Source of the DNA: Torymus aiolomorphi
Taxonomy: Eukaryota > Arthropoda > Insecta > Hymenoptera > Torymidae
Assembly (NCBI GenBank): GCA_036365515.1
Contig: CM070877.1
Location: 84,914,522 to 84,978,521, forward strand
Length of the DNA: 64,000 nucleotides
Reading direction: 5' to 3'
Of the stretch, positions 10,070 to 20,954 are shown in pieces. Position numbers and translations under genes: made by a program. Positions within the stretch are counted from its first letter, which is position 1. Each line of letters starts with the position of its first letter. The notes below the pieces were generated by a model, which saw nothing but the letters and a program-made list of their open reading frames with translations, made no database searches and had not been told where the DNA came from.

Positions 10070-12475
10070 TTAATTCGGTCGAGTCACGAGCACTTCTTCG
10101 CTCTCCCCTTCAGACGATTGGACCGAGTTACCCTCGGTCTCTGATGAGAGAGCTGGGGGCGGGCATGTGGCCATTTTTATCTGCCCCCTGACCGTTTCCC
10201 TGCTGGTTTCCGGCAGCATTGGATTTGGTATTTCCTCCCCTTTGCTCATATCCGGGTCCCCTTCGGTACTCTGGCCTTTGTGAGGATCCGTTATTTCTCG
10301 AACTTTGCGGCCTAGCCTGGTGGGTCGAGCTATTACCCCACAAGGCTGGTTTGGAACATACACACCCTCCTTCTGCCTATTATCCCAGTTACCCTTCTTC
10401 ATAGGTTTTCTGATTGGCGGCGGGCTAGGCTTTTGCCCCCTGTTCTCCTCGGTGCCTTTCTTTCTCAAGGTCGATAAGCATTCGACCATGATCCGAAGGA
10501 ACATAGCCTCGAGGCTCTCTCGAGGCTCGTACTGTTGGTGCCCCATCTCCGCCACCCCTGGATTTTACTTTTTCCGCTGATCCGTAGGCGGCTCCGTCGG
10601 CACGTAGGCAAATTCTGGCAAGTATGTGCGCTCGGGCGATGGTGGCGAGTGACATACCTTATCTGCCGTGAGCCCTAATTCGGCTTCCCGGGCCAGATCC
10701 AGGAGTCCTCGGTAATCCGTAATTTGATTTCGCATTACCATCTTTTGTAGTTCCGGCCGCATGTTCCGATGCAACATGACTATCTGTTGAGCAATGCTAG
10801 GCACCGGAACCAACTTGAGGATCATGGTTTGGAGATTTACTACGTAATCACGCGTGAGTTCATCGCTGCCTTGAGTCCTCGCGTTTATTTCCGCAAGGAC
10901 GTGTTGCTGATGTCCCCTGTCCCGGCCATACATATGAGTTATGGCCTCTTTGAAATCTGGTCACGATCGCCATGTATGACGATTACTCCGGTACCAGGTG
11001 GCTGCTGCCCCCGTTAGGAGCTCTGACAACGATGAAAGCACCCCGTCGTATGTCAGATTAACTAGAGTTCTGCATTTCTCTACTCTCGTGAGGAATAACT
11101 CGACGCTCTGCTCCTTTAAGGACCCTAAGAACTTGATGTGCCATTTTCGGACTATCTGACCCACATCACGGTTCGTCTGCTGAGGCAAATACGTATGCCT
11201 CTCAGACGGGTCCTGGGTCGCGCCATTCCTTGTCTGGCGCTGGGAAGAATTTCTGGCATTATTCCTCCCAGACTCTGTTGGGGACAGGAGACTCGGGCTG
11301 CTGTTGTTGAACTTTGCATACGTGAACGTGTCTTGGAAGTTCACGTGCGGTGATCCTCGTCTACGGCCCGTGCTTGGGGGTTGAACTCCCTCCAAGTGCG
11401 TACTTGAGGTTAGACATCGAACTCCTTGCAGTGTTCGCACACTCTCATTAAGCTCTTCAATCTCCTCGACGAGAGTTTTGATCACCGCCAGCAGCTGCTC
11501 CGATAGTATGCTGTCTCGCACTGCTATTCCAGCGGTTCACGACTCACGCTGTCGCGGCCACTGCAGGTTTTGTGGCTACGGCGGGTTTCACGATTGCTGC
11601 CAGAACCCGTGCTACCCATTTCGTGCCAAGAACGACTCTTCTTCATGGTTGCGCTGGTGTTGTCGTTGCCTGCACTGCTCTTCCAGGAGCGCTTGCTGCC
11701 GCTGCTGCTGCTCCTGCTGCCGTCGCTGCTGCTCCTGCTGTTATTGCTGTTGCTCCCGTCGCTGCTGCTCCAGCCTTCGTTGCTGTTGCTGTTCCAGTTG
11801 CTGTTGCTGCATTTGCTGCTACTGCAGTTGTTGCTGTTGCAGTTGTTGCTGTTGTAGCTGTTGCTCTTGGAGCTGTTCCTCGGTTTTGGATGGAGATGTC
11901 CCGGTTGGTGCTGCAGAGCTCAATAGCTCTGTTCCAGAACCCTCCTGGCCGTTTGCCCCTTCCGCTGGCTCCGCCATTGCATTATGTGCTTGTGGTGGGG
12001 CGTTCATCATCCTCGGAGTCTCCGAGAGTTTCTGCCTCACTATCGGAACATTAAGGAGGGTGGCGAACGGGTGCGGAAGGTCCGGATCGGTATTTGGATC
12101 CTCAATAGTCGACCCAGACTTGTTCATCAAAGTTAAGTCGATGAACGCCCTTCTGGACTGCCCGCGTTTTGCAAAAGCCTGCTACTCCGACAGCTCCAGC
12201 TCTGGCACGAAATCGGCAGCACTGTAATCGCCCATAAGCCAGTTGATCTTTGTCAGCATATTCGCTGACTGCAAATCTGACTGCTGTAAACCAAGGGCTT
12301 GCATGGCCTCCTTGATCTCCTCTTCGGGCTGTGTATACGCCCAATTGAATATCGCAGATTCCGCTAACTGTGATGAGCAGGCCATGGCGTCAATTGCCTG
12401 TGCACATCCCCACGAACTTATTTTACTAGCGCGAGTAGTATCCGGATTGATGTCAGAGAGAATTTGCCTTTTCAA
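10070..12475 (-). pseudogene. Gypsy C gag remnant with glutamine-rich insert
   Basis: The start at 12475 (MKRQIL) leads into IKEAMQALGLQQSD and INWLMGDYSAADF, the same SAP-like/WL.G.Y..DF arrangement as the gag of element A. A long Gln-rich stretch (about 11880-11690) follows, encoded by CAG/CAA repeats, broken by stops. Then a probable capsid core: IVRKWHIKFLGS, VELFLTRVEKCR, and LMLHRNMRPELQKMV-like blocks near 10900-10700. No intact zinc knuckle is visible. Several stops and frameshifts are present. Confidence 0.7.
11690..11880 (-). repeat. CAG/CTG-type trinucleotide repeat (poly-Gln coding on minus strand)
   Basis: The plus strand reads GCTGCTGCTG/GTTGCTGTTG units, which encode Gln-rich sequence on the minus strand inside gag C. 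Long but spurious Cys-rich and Leu-rich frames on the plus strand come from this repeat. Confidence 0.8.
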
Positions 12476-12516
12476 CCCGTGAGCTAGCTTTTACAACGCG
12501 AACCCGGGTTATTTTC

Positions 12517-12540
12517 TAAGAGCTACGGCGGTAGCTCTTA
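12517..12540. repeat. perfect 10-bp hairpin in gypsy C leader
   Basis: TAAGAGCTAC, a GGCG tetraloop and GTAGCTCTTA form a perfect stem. It lies about 40 bp upstream of the gag start on the minus strand, where retroelement packaging or initiation structures can occur; function is inference. Confidence 0.5.
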
Positions 12541-12780
12541 ACCTCGATAACGCACGAGGGTTTCCCGTATGCGGCTCTAAAAAAATTAAAGCTATTTCTC
12601 TAATTAATTACTATTTGTAATTAATTACGCCCAACGACTCGCACTTGTAATTTTAAAATAAATATATGTGAAAAATATATATATATGTGTCAAAACAGAC
12701 AATAACATAAAAACACAAAAATAAATATAATTTTCACCTAAAAAAAATAAAAAAACAATTTTAAAGTTCGAGGGGACTTT

Positions 12781-12806
12781 TGCGCTCGAGTTTTTACTCG
12801 AGCGCA
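12781..12806. repeat. perfect 11-bp hairpin in gypsy C leader
   Basis: TGCGCTCGAGT, a TTTT loop and ACTCGAGCGCA form a perfect GC-rich stem in an AT-rich leader, about 60 bp inside the putative primer-binding start. Confidence 0.5.
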
Positions 12807-13110
12807 CAGTCAACTTTTTGCTCCGAGAGTGCTTGCCGACTTTCTCTCGATTTCCCACGAACTGCACCAGAAAGAAAAAAAAATTTTATTTTCCGTCCAA
12901 AAAAAAAATAATTCGTATAGGAAAGACGAGAGAAAAAAAAGAAAATTATCGAGTCGAGAAAATAATTAATTAAAAAAAAATTAATTATCGCTGAAAAAAT
13001 AATTGTCGTTATGAAAAAAATTTTAATTGTTATAAAAAAAATGTTAGTTGTTAAAAACAATTACAATATACAACACAATATAAAAACAATATACAACACA
13101 CTATTGTATA

Positions 13111-13850
13111 CCTCCGGAACGAATTGGAATTTTTTGATGAATCAAACGCCAGATTATTGGTTCTAAAAAGACGCTTATATGGGCATGAACATTATGCTAA
13201 GGGGCTGCAACCCTTATTTTTTATAAGAGTGAATGTGTGATTTTTTTATCGTCTATTTTGGCACAGAAATTATTAAAATTTCTGAAATTGATTCAAAGCT
13301 GTACTATTATCAAGTAAATCAATAAACTAAATTCACGTGTTGATGAATTTTTGAAGAAATTCATTGTAAGGAGTACCTTACCCCAAAAACAGTTTTTTTT
13401 ATATCTCCGGAACGAAATAGAATTTTTTGATGAATCGAACACCAGTTTATTTGTTATAAAAATACGCTTATATGGGCATGAACATTATGCTAAGGGGTTG
13501 CAACCCTTATTTTTTATAAGGATGTATTCGATTTTTTAACGTTTATTTTGGCATAGAAATTCTTAAAGTCTCTGAAATTGATTAAAAGTTGAACTGTTAT
13601 CAAGTAAATTAAAAACTAAATTCACGTGTTTTTGAATTTTTCAAGAAATTCATTGCAATGGGTGACTTACCCCCAAAAACCGTTTCTTCAATATCTCGGC
13701 AACGAATTGGAATGTTTTAATCAAACAAACGTCAGTTTATTTCTTATTAAAAGACTTCTTATTTAAGGCGTTACAATTTCTAATTTGGTAAGCATTATTG
13801 TGACTTTTTGAACATTTTCTATCATACAGAAATTGTTAACATATCTCAAC
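13111..13850. repeat. tandem repeat, period about 290 bp, 2.5 units
   Basis: Unit 1 (from 13111) and unit 2 (from about 13404) share CTCCGGAACGAA, TTATATGGGCATGAAC and GGGGYTGCAACCC blocks at matching spacing; a third, more diverged unit starts near 13695 with CTCGGCAACGAATTGGAAT and fades after 13850. The spacing of the first CCGG is 293 then 289 bp. Non-coding; satellite-like. Confidence 0.75.
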
Positions 13851-16370
13851 CAGAACTCTCTGATTGCAATAATTTTTGGATATGCCGTAGTACATTAAAA
13901 AATAAGTAACACGTATTTTTTTTTACCTGCTAATAAGCACATTTATGGGGTGAAAAATTATTTTAAAAAATTTATTTTTTTTAAACACATTTCTTTCACA
14001 AGAACTACAAAATAATCTTATGGAATTAAAAAAAAATATTTCATATTAAATTTATAATAAAATTTATTTATTTTATAATAAAATTTCCTTTAAACCATTA
14101 GGCTTTTTTTACATGTGCAATGAAATATCAATATTTTTTGAAAAATTTATGCTGGTAATTAGGAATTAAAAAAAGAAAAGTGGCACCTTCTTGTCGAGAA
14201 AAATATTAAATTAACGATAACTATCCCCAAATGTCAACCTCGGTAGGAAATATTTTTAATATATCTGGATTTCTAATTAATATTTTGCTACGGGCAAATT
14301 AAAATCTGTTTTTTATTGAAACCATATTTATATTATAAAAATGGAATTAATCGTGTTATACGTAATAGATTAAAAACAAAAAATATTAAATCTTTATGGG
14401 AAAAATATAATATTCAGACCTGGAAACGCACTTCTTAGTAGATTTTGTATTCTAATATTCTACAAATGTTTTGTAATGAAAAGAATCGGAATTTCCATAT
14501 AAAAATTTGGATAAGCTGTAAGTAGTTTAAATAAAGCGTAGCCGTTTTTAAAGATTTGCATTTGGGGTCGAAACCACTTTTCTTACACGTCTATGCCGAG
14601 CCGCGAGGAGAGTTATGTGTTTGACGTTTTTATAAGATATATTTTTTATATTTTGCTACATTCTGAACTATCTAAACAAATTACTTAAAACACATAATAG
14701 ATCATTTATTATATATTTTTTAATTCGTTATTTTTGAGTATCATAGGTTATATTGAATTTCGAGAAAAGTGAGATCGCACGACATATGATTTGAAAACTG
14801 CATAAAACATGAATAAAACATGCATAAAACGCAAATTATTATTATCGACACGCTCTTTGCATATTTTAGTACTGCTTGGTTACATAATTATGAGAAATTA
14901 TATGTAATAGCTACACATGTTAAATATATTCATATTATGTTCCTCTAGTCACAAAGAAAACTTCTGGGTATGCGAATCGTAATTCATCGTGCAATATCCT
15001 CCTTAACAATAAGCGCCGACTTATAAATTTATATCGTTTTAATCAAACAGTAAAGAAGCAAATTCTAAATAAATGTATACATATATACACACTTACACAC
15101 ATGCACATTTGTGTTTGTGAGCATATCACCTTTATTGGATGAAGTTACAAAAATAATCATTGTTCCCCTGTTATGCAAATCAGGTGCCCGTCTACAAATA
15201 ATACGTGAATATAAAATAAAGCTAAAAACTAATGAATGAGTAAGCTTACGGAAAAAACTGACCGAATATGTGAGTGAGCAGAAAGCATTAAGCATCAGAC
15301 CGCGAAACAACTCTTTCCTTATTATTGTAAATTGGGCGAGAAATAAATACTTCTAAATATTTATATTTTACTAGTTATTTACATTTTATATTTATTCGTA
15401 TTTTCTATTTTGCTTGTCACCTGATAATATGTATCGGTAGGAAGACATACGTCCCAAGCTACTTTAATAACGTAAAGTTAACGTTTCTGTCCGAATAAGT
15501 TCTTTACAAAAAAGTTATAAGGAATTTTATTATATTGGTGCGAATCAACTTTATATCTCATTGAAAGCAGCAACTAATAATAATAACAAATGTGTAAGTT
15601 GAAGAACGTGTACATGAAATATTGGACTATTTTGTATTTTCCTTTTAACTACGTAAGTATTTTATGAAATGTTATTCAGCTAATATCATTTGAGTTTAAT
15701 CTTTACTCGCATAAATTTATTTATCAATATTTTAAAATTCTCAATTTCATTAAATTTTATTAATTTTAATATGTGAAGAGTCTGAAAATCGTGCAAATAT
15801 CTTGAAAATTGAAGATTAAGTTTTTTAAGAGTTGACATATTTTAAACATTAATTTTCAACGACTTTCAACGTATTTATACGATTTTCGAAATCTATACGT
15901 TTTTTCACACGACAAATTCAACTTTTGATTGACAGATTAACAAAAAATCCAAATGGAAAAATTTTAAAATTGGTAAATGAGTCATTTCTCTCGGCTGAAA
16001 ATATAAGGCCTCAGTTGTTACATCGTTATCATGTTCGTAGTTAAGACAATTTTACTGTTACAAATCATTCATGAATTTCTACTTTTTTGTTAATCCAATA
16101 TTTCTGTTGTATTTGTCATCATCTTATATGCATAGAGTTTGAAAATCGTGCAAAGACTACGAAAATTACAGATTTTGGTTATAAATATATTGAATTTTTT
16201 AAACCTTAATTTTCAACTTATTCACGCCATTTTCGAAATACGTATTTCGACACGAAGAATCTAACGCCATTGACAGATTATCAATAAAATCCAAGCATAA
16301 AAGGGTTCGCTATAAACGAAAAAAAGTATAAATAACTTTTTTTTTCATTAACATTTATGAAACTGCGCGA
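13851..16370. other. AT-rich intergenic DNA with one diverged direct duplication
   Basis: No coding frame of note. Positions 15775-15960 and 16130-16300 are diverged direct copies (shared words GAAAATCGTGCAAA, TTAATTTTCAAC, ATTGACAGATTA) about 355 bp apart. Nothing else is recognised. Confidence 0.55.
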
Positions 16371-16377
16371 TGGCTTT

Positions 16378-16532
16378 AGGGGTTAAGGTTTAAGGGTTTA
16401 AGGGTTAAGTGTTTAAGGGTTAAGGGTTAAAGGTTTTAAGGGTTTAAGAGTTTAAGGGTTTCAGGGTTAAGGGTTTAACGATTAAGAGTTAAGGGTTTAA
16501 CGTTTAACGGTTTAAAGTTAAAGGGTTTAGGA
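16378..16532. repeat. degenerate GGGTTTAA / GGGTTAA tract
   Basis: Roughly twenty units of 7-8 bp with the core GGGTTTAA or GGGTTAA run on the plus strand. The base composition resembles a decayed telomere-type array, but the unit is not the canonical insect TTAGG. It may be an interstitial or subtelomeric repeat, or a plain microsatellite. Confidence 0.7.
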
Positions 16533-16554
16533 ATACCATTGATGATATTCATGA

Positions 16555-16860
16555 TATCAGTTTTCCACAATTTTTTGCATTTTTCCACAATTTTCAGTCA
16601 CTTACAGTGATTTGCACAAAATGAGAGGATAAAATGATCGAATGGACAGTGTATTCTTATTCAATGAGTCAAAATACATGGGAATATGACTCAACTGGGT
16701 TCGAATACCCTCTACTATTCACTGATGGACTTCATAAATCCAGTTTTCCGCAATTTTCCGCTTTTATGGTATAATTTACACAAAATCAGGGACTGATGGA
16801 ACCAAACGAACAGTGGATTCGTGTTCAGCACGTCAAAATACATAAGGATGTGATAGTTAG
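16555..16860. repeat. diverged direct duplication, about 185-bp spacing
   Basis: Blocks at 16558-16690 and 16740-16855 share CAGTTTTCC.CAATTTT.CGC, TTTGCACAAAAT/TTTACACAAAAT, GAACAGTGGATTC-like and GTCAAAATACAT words in the same order. Non-coding. Confidence 0.5.
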
Positions 16861-16898
16861 TGTTCTGTGACAGACCACTTTTTTGTGTGCCTGTCTAA

Positions 16899-17942
16899 TT
16901 TAAAGCTTCGAAACACTGGCTAGCAAAGTTCGAGGCTGCTCATAGAATAGTATCTAGAAAAGTGAATAAGTTTGTTACCAGAAAAACAATAGAAAGCATT
17001 TCACAAATAGAATGGAAGGCAGATGCGTTTGTTACCGACGTTAAATCGTGTGCATCAGCAATTGGAATCGAGAATTTGTATAATTCTGATCAATCTGTAT
17101 TCCAAATAGAAGTGCACTCTCGAAGAACAATAGCAGCTAAAGGAGAAAAGTAAGTGAAGTGTGTAGTGCCGTCAATATCATCTACCACATACAGTTATAC
17201 CATGCAGCCGCTTATATCAGATACAGGACAACTACTATCACCACTTTTTCTTGTTTTAAAGGAAACCACTGGTCAGTTTGGACCTATCGTAGAAGCCAGC
17301 TTATCCAGGTCAGAAGATGTTCACGTAGAAGCGTCTAAATCTCGAAAGTTAACTACAAGTAGGTAGATATTTTTAATTTTATTTAATACCATAGTTAATA
17401 AATTTACAAATAAAGTTATTATAATTTCAGATCTGTTTAAAATTTGGTTGGAAAAAATATTTTATCCAAATGTAGGTCCTAATACAGTATTGTTAATTGA
17501 TTCTTGGAGCGGCCACTGCGATAGAGATATAGAGGAAACAATGCTACCAAATAAAATTGTTAATGTCAAAAACATTCTAACGGGAACAACGAGTAAAATC
17601 CAACCACTAGATGTGTATGGATTTCGTATGTGGAAAGATTTTGTTTGTAAATTTTCAGATAACGTAATACTAATGAATCATGATTTAAATTTTCATAAAA
17701 GAAATGAAATCACAAAACTACAATCGTTAGTACATAACCAATTTTCTACACCAAGATATGTTAATCTATTTAAATATTCCTGGTTTAAAAGTGGCTATAT
17801 AGATGAAAAACCAGAAATCTTTGAAAATCCAGTTGATTATAGTTTTGGAGATTCCTGCAATATTCATTGCGAAGTAAAAGGATGTACAAATGTTGCCGTT
17901 ATACACTGTGGTTGGTGCAAGAAATCTTTATGTTTTAAACAC
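16899..17942 (+). pseudogene. pogo-like DDE transposase (CENP-B-type HTH plus DDE_1), truncated
   Basis: Reads WLAKFEAAHRIVSRKVNKFV, a CENP-B/Tc5-type helix-turn-helix, then a DDE_1 catalytic region with NSDQSVF (first Asp), LLIDSWSGH (second Asp) and TSKIQPLDVYGFRMWK (third Asp). One TAA at 17151-17153 interrupts it. A 72-bp intron at 17359-17430 (GTAGGT...TTTCAG) joins KLTT to LFKIW in frame. The C-terminus has a Cys cluster (CNIHC, CTN, CGWCKKSLCFKHC) that is cut off where the dispersed repeat at 17942 begins; the following residues belong to that repeat. 5' exons may be missing. Cut-and-paste transposase of the Tc1-mariner-pogo group. Confidence 0.75.
17359..17430 (+). other. spliceosomal intron in pogo-like transposase
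   Basis: Donor GTAGGT after 17358 and acceptor TTTCAG ending at 17430; removal restores the frame across KLTT-NLFKIW. 72 bp is typical of small insect introns. Confidence 0.65.
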
Positions 17943-19655
17943 TGCAGGCTGCCGAGAGCCCATGCGCGTGCATGAGTGAGAGAGAAAGACCGCGCAGCGG
18001 CGCTCGTGTGTGCATGAGAAGGAGATACGGCCATAGGCAGCCTGCATGCTGTACACAGCCGTGCGTATGAGTGAGTGAAACAGGTAGCTCAGCGGCACTC
18101 GTTGATACGAGAGTGAGAGAGATCGTGCAGCGGAGCTAGTGTGAGGGGGTTGAGAGAGAAAGGAGGCCATCAGCAGCCTGCGCGTTGCTCGCGGCCGTGT
18201 GAGAGGGATGCCCGCGAGACATTAGCCATTGTAAGAGTGAGAGAGAGCGATAGAGAGGCGAAAGATGCAATCAAATGGGGGGGGGGGGATTGACTGAGCC
18301 AAGTCACGGAGGCGCACATGCGAATAAAGGTGCGCCGCCACATGCGCCGGTATTTAAATCCGACACGTATGTTTAAACCGCGCGCGCAACAGGTGGCAGC
18401 AGAGACCGGCTTGTATTTATGACGACACTCACCAGTGATGGGCCACCGGAGTTCGGAAAGGGGAAATAATAACTAGATCTAGTTATTTTCGATCAGTGCT
18501 CAGTTCAAGGCAGAGAATTTGCTTTAGTGAGTAACCAAGTGTAGGCGCGACGTTGCAACGTGTATTTCAGTCAGGGCAGGCTAATTAGGCTAGCCCTATC
18601 CCCATGCTGCATTCTCAGCAAATTCTCTGCCTTGAACTTAGCACTGGTCGAAAATAACTAGATCTAGTTATTATTTCCCGTTTCCGAACTCCGGGGGCCC
18701 ATCACTGGCACTCACCTTCCACCGAGGGAGAAGCTAATCAGTAGGGCTCGGGTATTGTCCGGCCATCCTAATTGGAGCGTAGACTAGGAAGCCGGCGCGG
18801 CGACAGTCCTCGCGCACCACGTGAGGCAGGCATTAGCACTATCGCACTATCTACCGCCCTAGGAGTGAGAGAGAGGAACAACTCGCGGCCGAGGAAGAAG
18901 GCGGAAATCGTGTGAGCGTCTTCATCACGCGCCCATTCCGTTTCTAGCAGTCGTGCTGATCACAGTTGTGCTCAGAGTAATAGTAGTGTTCGAGAAAGAG
19001 AGTAATTGAGGACGTGTGGAGGAGAAAAGTATTGTAATAGCAGATAGCGAGAGTAGTGTTAGCAGGACGTCGGTGAGTAGAGTGCGAGTTCTGAGTGTGA
19101 TTGAAAGGTTGAGCAGCGACCGGCAAGTGCGCCAAGGAGATATTGCGCCATCGTATCGCCCAGAGCTGACGGTGAGTCTTCATGTTGCTATTGTCGGGTA
19201 GCTGTTACTGTTTGCCCCTCCGACCCTCTATATACATCTTTTGGTGTTAGCGAGCGGCAGTTCCGAGCGCGGAGTGCAAATGCGGTGTCTCTCTCGTGTG
19301 TGCGCGAAGCTCGAGCGCGTGTGGGCCAGTGCGTGGCCATTTTAATTTGTGTCCGCTAATTGTAATATCTACCGACCGTGCGTCAATTGTAGGCCGAAAC
19401 CTCGCAGAAATAAACTCACGGTTAAGTTTGAAATTAATGCCGTAAATCTTTTTCTTTTTTCTGTGTTTGTGTCCAGGCGTTAAAGATAAGAGCGCCTGTG
19501 TCCCTCGTTCAACGAGATTCTCTTTGTGTGTTGTGACGTTTCCACTTATCGCTAGTTTGTCGCCGAGGGTTCCGACCGCCCCCAGGTCCTCACCCCGAAG
19601 CCACGCCCGAGATCCAGAGCGAGTCAGGGGGCAACCGTATCGAGGAAGTTTTGTA
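17942..19655 (+). mobile_element. dispersed repeat R, copy 1 (LTR-like, family unknown)
   Basis: About 430 bp at each end match 48001-48872 closely (shared blocks GAGAGAGACCGCGCAGCGGCGCTCG, TTTAAATCCGACA, CTTTTGGTGTTAGCGAG, AATAAACTCACG, GTTCAACGAGATTCTC, GAGTCAGGGGGCAACCGT). The middle 18373-19238 is absent from copy 2. It contains AATAAA words and a CAGGTGGCAGCAGAGACC word near 18388 resembling a primer-binding region, so an LTR or LTR-plus-leader is likely, but no coding and no matching partner prove it. It truncates the pogo-like gene. Confidence 0.6.
18433..18707. mobile_element. hAT-like foldback MITE, 275 bp
   Basis: Starts CAGTGATGGGCC and ends GGGCCCATCACTG, typical hAT-like termini. 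Flanks ACACTCAC (18425-18432) and GCACTCAC (18708-18715) form an 8-bp target duplication with one mismatch. Arms of about 95 bp are inverted copies that each contain the perfect palindrome AATAACTAGATCTAGTTATT. No coding, so it needs a transposase in trans. Inserted in repeat R copy 1. Confidence 0.8.
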
Positions 19656-20240
19656 TGCGCGTTTTCGTCGTGGCCTGGCGCCCTTCAATTAAATTCGGTC
19701 ACGCGATCCACGCTCTAGTATTAAAGAGTCATAGGTTAGAGGACGCGATTTTTTTTCTGGAGTTAGTACAAGAAATTGGTAGTAACGCGATAGTGTAGCC
19801 CTCAGGGCGAGTCAAGACGTGGTGCTTAGGGGGCAGAAAAAGTGCCACGTACATAACAGAAAAATTTAGAGTAAGATTACGACGCGAAGCGAGCCACACG
19901 AGAGAGATATTTTGTGAGTCGAGTCTACTCACACCAACCATACGTGATATCTATCTATTATTATTATTATTATTATACGTACAGTTCATTTAATTATCAA
20001 AATTGTTTGGGTGCGGTGTGGGGGGGATAGCGAGTCCCAGCATTACTCAGCGGATAGTGCGCTGCTGCAGTCAGCCATTTTGACAAGCGAACTCTCAAAT
20101 CAGGCTGGAGTCAGGCGGTGTCCCGGTCGCCCTGAAAGTCCCAATTGGTGGAAATTTTTTCTTTTTCGCTGCGGCATTCGGCGTGTCTCACCATTACCGC
20201 CCTATTAAGCCCAGAAAATACTTTTTTTTCGAGTTTCAAT
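19656..20240. other. no gene seen; short TTA microsatellite
   Basis: Sequence continues past the part shared with repeat R copy 2. A (TTA)n run lies at about 19957-19976 and a G-run at 20023-20029. Frames here are short and show no family motif. Confidence 0.5.
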
Positions 20241-20455
20241 AGTATATTGTGTACCAAGGGCGTAAAGTGGGCCTTTTTAGACCGAGTGTGGGGTTGTTGT
20301 ACGAGTCGAAGATTGGCTAGCACGAGCCGAAGGCGAGTGCGTTTGCGAACCGAAGACGAGTACTGCAACCTCACGAGGTCAAAAAACCCACTTAGTCCTT
20401 GGTGCACACCATATTTTTTGTACCGCAAGTATAGATTTTTGCATTTTTTCAAAAA
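20241..20455. repeat. foldback palindrome, tandem copy 1
   Basis: Arms beginning GTGTACCAAGGGCGTAAAGTGGG (20250) and ending CCACTTAGTCCTTGGTGCACAC (20409) are inverted copies around a centre containing CACGAGCCGAAGGCGAGTGCG. A TTTTTGTACCGCAAGTATA block follows. A second copy lies 362 bp downstream. The minus-strand frame across it is a by-product of the repeat. Confidence 0.75.
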
Positions 20456-20457
20456 CG

Positions 20458-20560
20458 ACAGCGGGCGCTTTTCAATTTTTTACCGTCCGCTACTGCGAGC
20501 AGCGGGCGCTTTCCAATTTTTACCGCCCGCTGGTCGACAAGCGGACGCTTTCGGCTCTAT
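20458..20560. repeat. AGCGGGCGCTTTT..ACCGCCCGCT short palindromic units
   Basis: Three adjacent units of 30-35 bp begin AGCGGGCG or AGCGGACG; two close with the inverted GCCCGCT or GTCCGCT. Related units occur at 20955-21072 and 28645-28710, just outside the Harbinger-like inverted repeats, and at 28934-28995. Confidence 0.65.
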
Positions 20561-20602
20561 TAATAGGGTCAAAAAACGCGAAAATTGTGCTTAAGGTATA
20601 AA

Positions 20603-20818
20603 GTAGTATATTATGTGCCAAGGGCGTAAAGTGGGCTTTTTTAGACTGAGTGTGGGGTTGCAGTACGAGTCGAAGGTGAGCTAGCACGAGCCGAAGGCGA
20701 GTGCGTTTGCGAACCGAAGATGAGTACTGCAACCACACGAGGTCAAAAAACCGACTTAGCCCTTGGTACACACCATATTTTTTGTACCGCAAGTATAAAT
20801 TTTTGCGTTTTTTTCAAT
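20603..20818. repeat. foldback palindrome, tandem copy 2
   Basis: Same organisation as 20241-20455, including the identical centre CACGAGCCGAAGGCGAGTGCG and the trailing TTGTACCGCAAGTATA block. Confidence 0.75.
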
Positions 20819-20954
20819 TTACTAAAGTGTGGCTAACGTGAATTGCTTTTAACTCAAGAACCAAGATTGTATTAAATATTTTTAGCTTTAATATTTGCTA
20901 TTTTTTCAAAATATCGATTATTTTCTTAAACAATCTTGAAAACTCCATTCAAAA

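Larger units (their letters stand above)
9240..12870 (-). mobile_element. Gypsy-type LTR retrotransposon remnant (element C), truncated in RT
   Basis: Minus strand: leader from about 12868, gag from 12475, protease near 10051, and reverse transcriptase cut off near 9240. A TGGTGCAGTTCG word at about 12857-12868 resembles the TGGCGCAGTCGG start of gypsy internal regions, so an LTR may have ended just above it, but the AT-rich DNA upstream gives no proof. The gag and protease are clear relatives of element A (48873-57154). RNase H, integrase and a 3' LTR are missing. Confidence 0.75.

Noticed and set aside
11478..12227. Long plus-strand Cys-rich and Leu-rich frames
   Set aside because: They are antisense translations of the CAG repeat and gag C on the minus strand.
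20111..20792. Two similar minus-strand frames (RYKKYGVYQGLSRFFDL-type)
   Set aside because: They lie wholly within tandem foldback palindromes; their similarity reflects the DNA repeat, not a protein family I can support.
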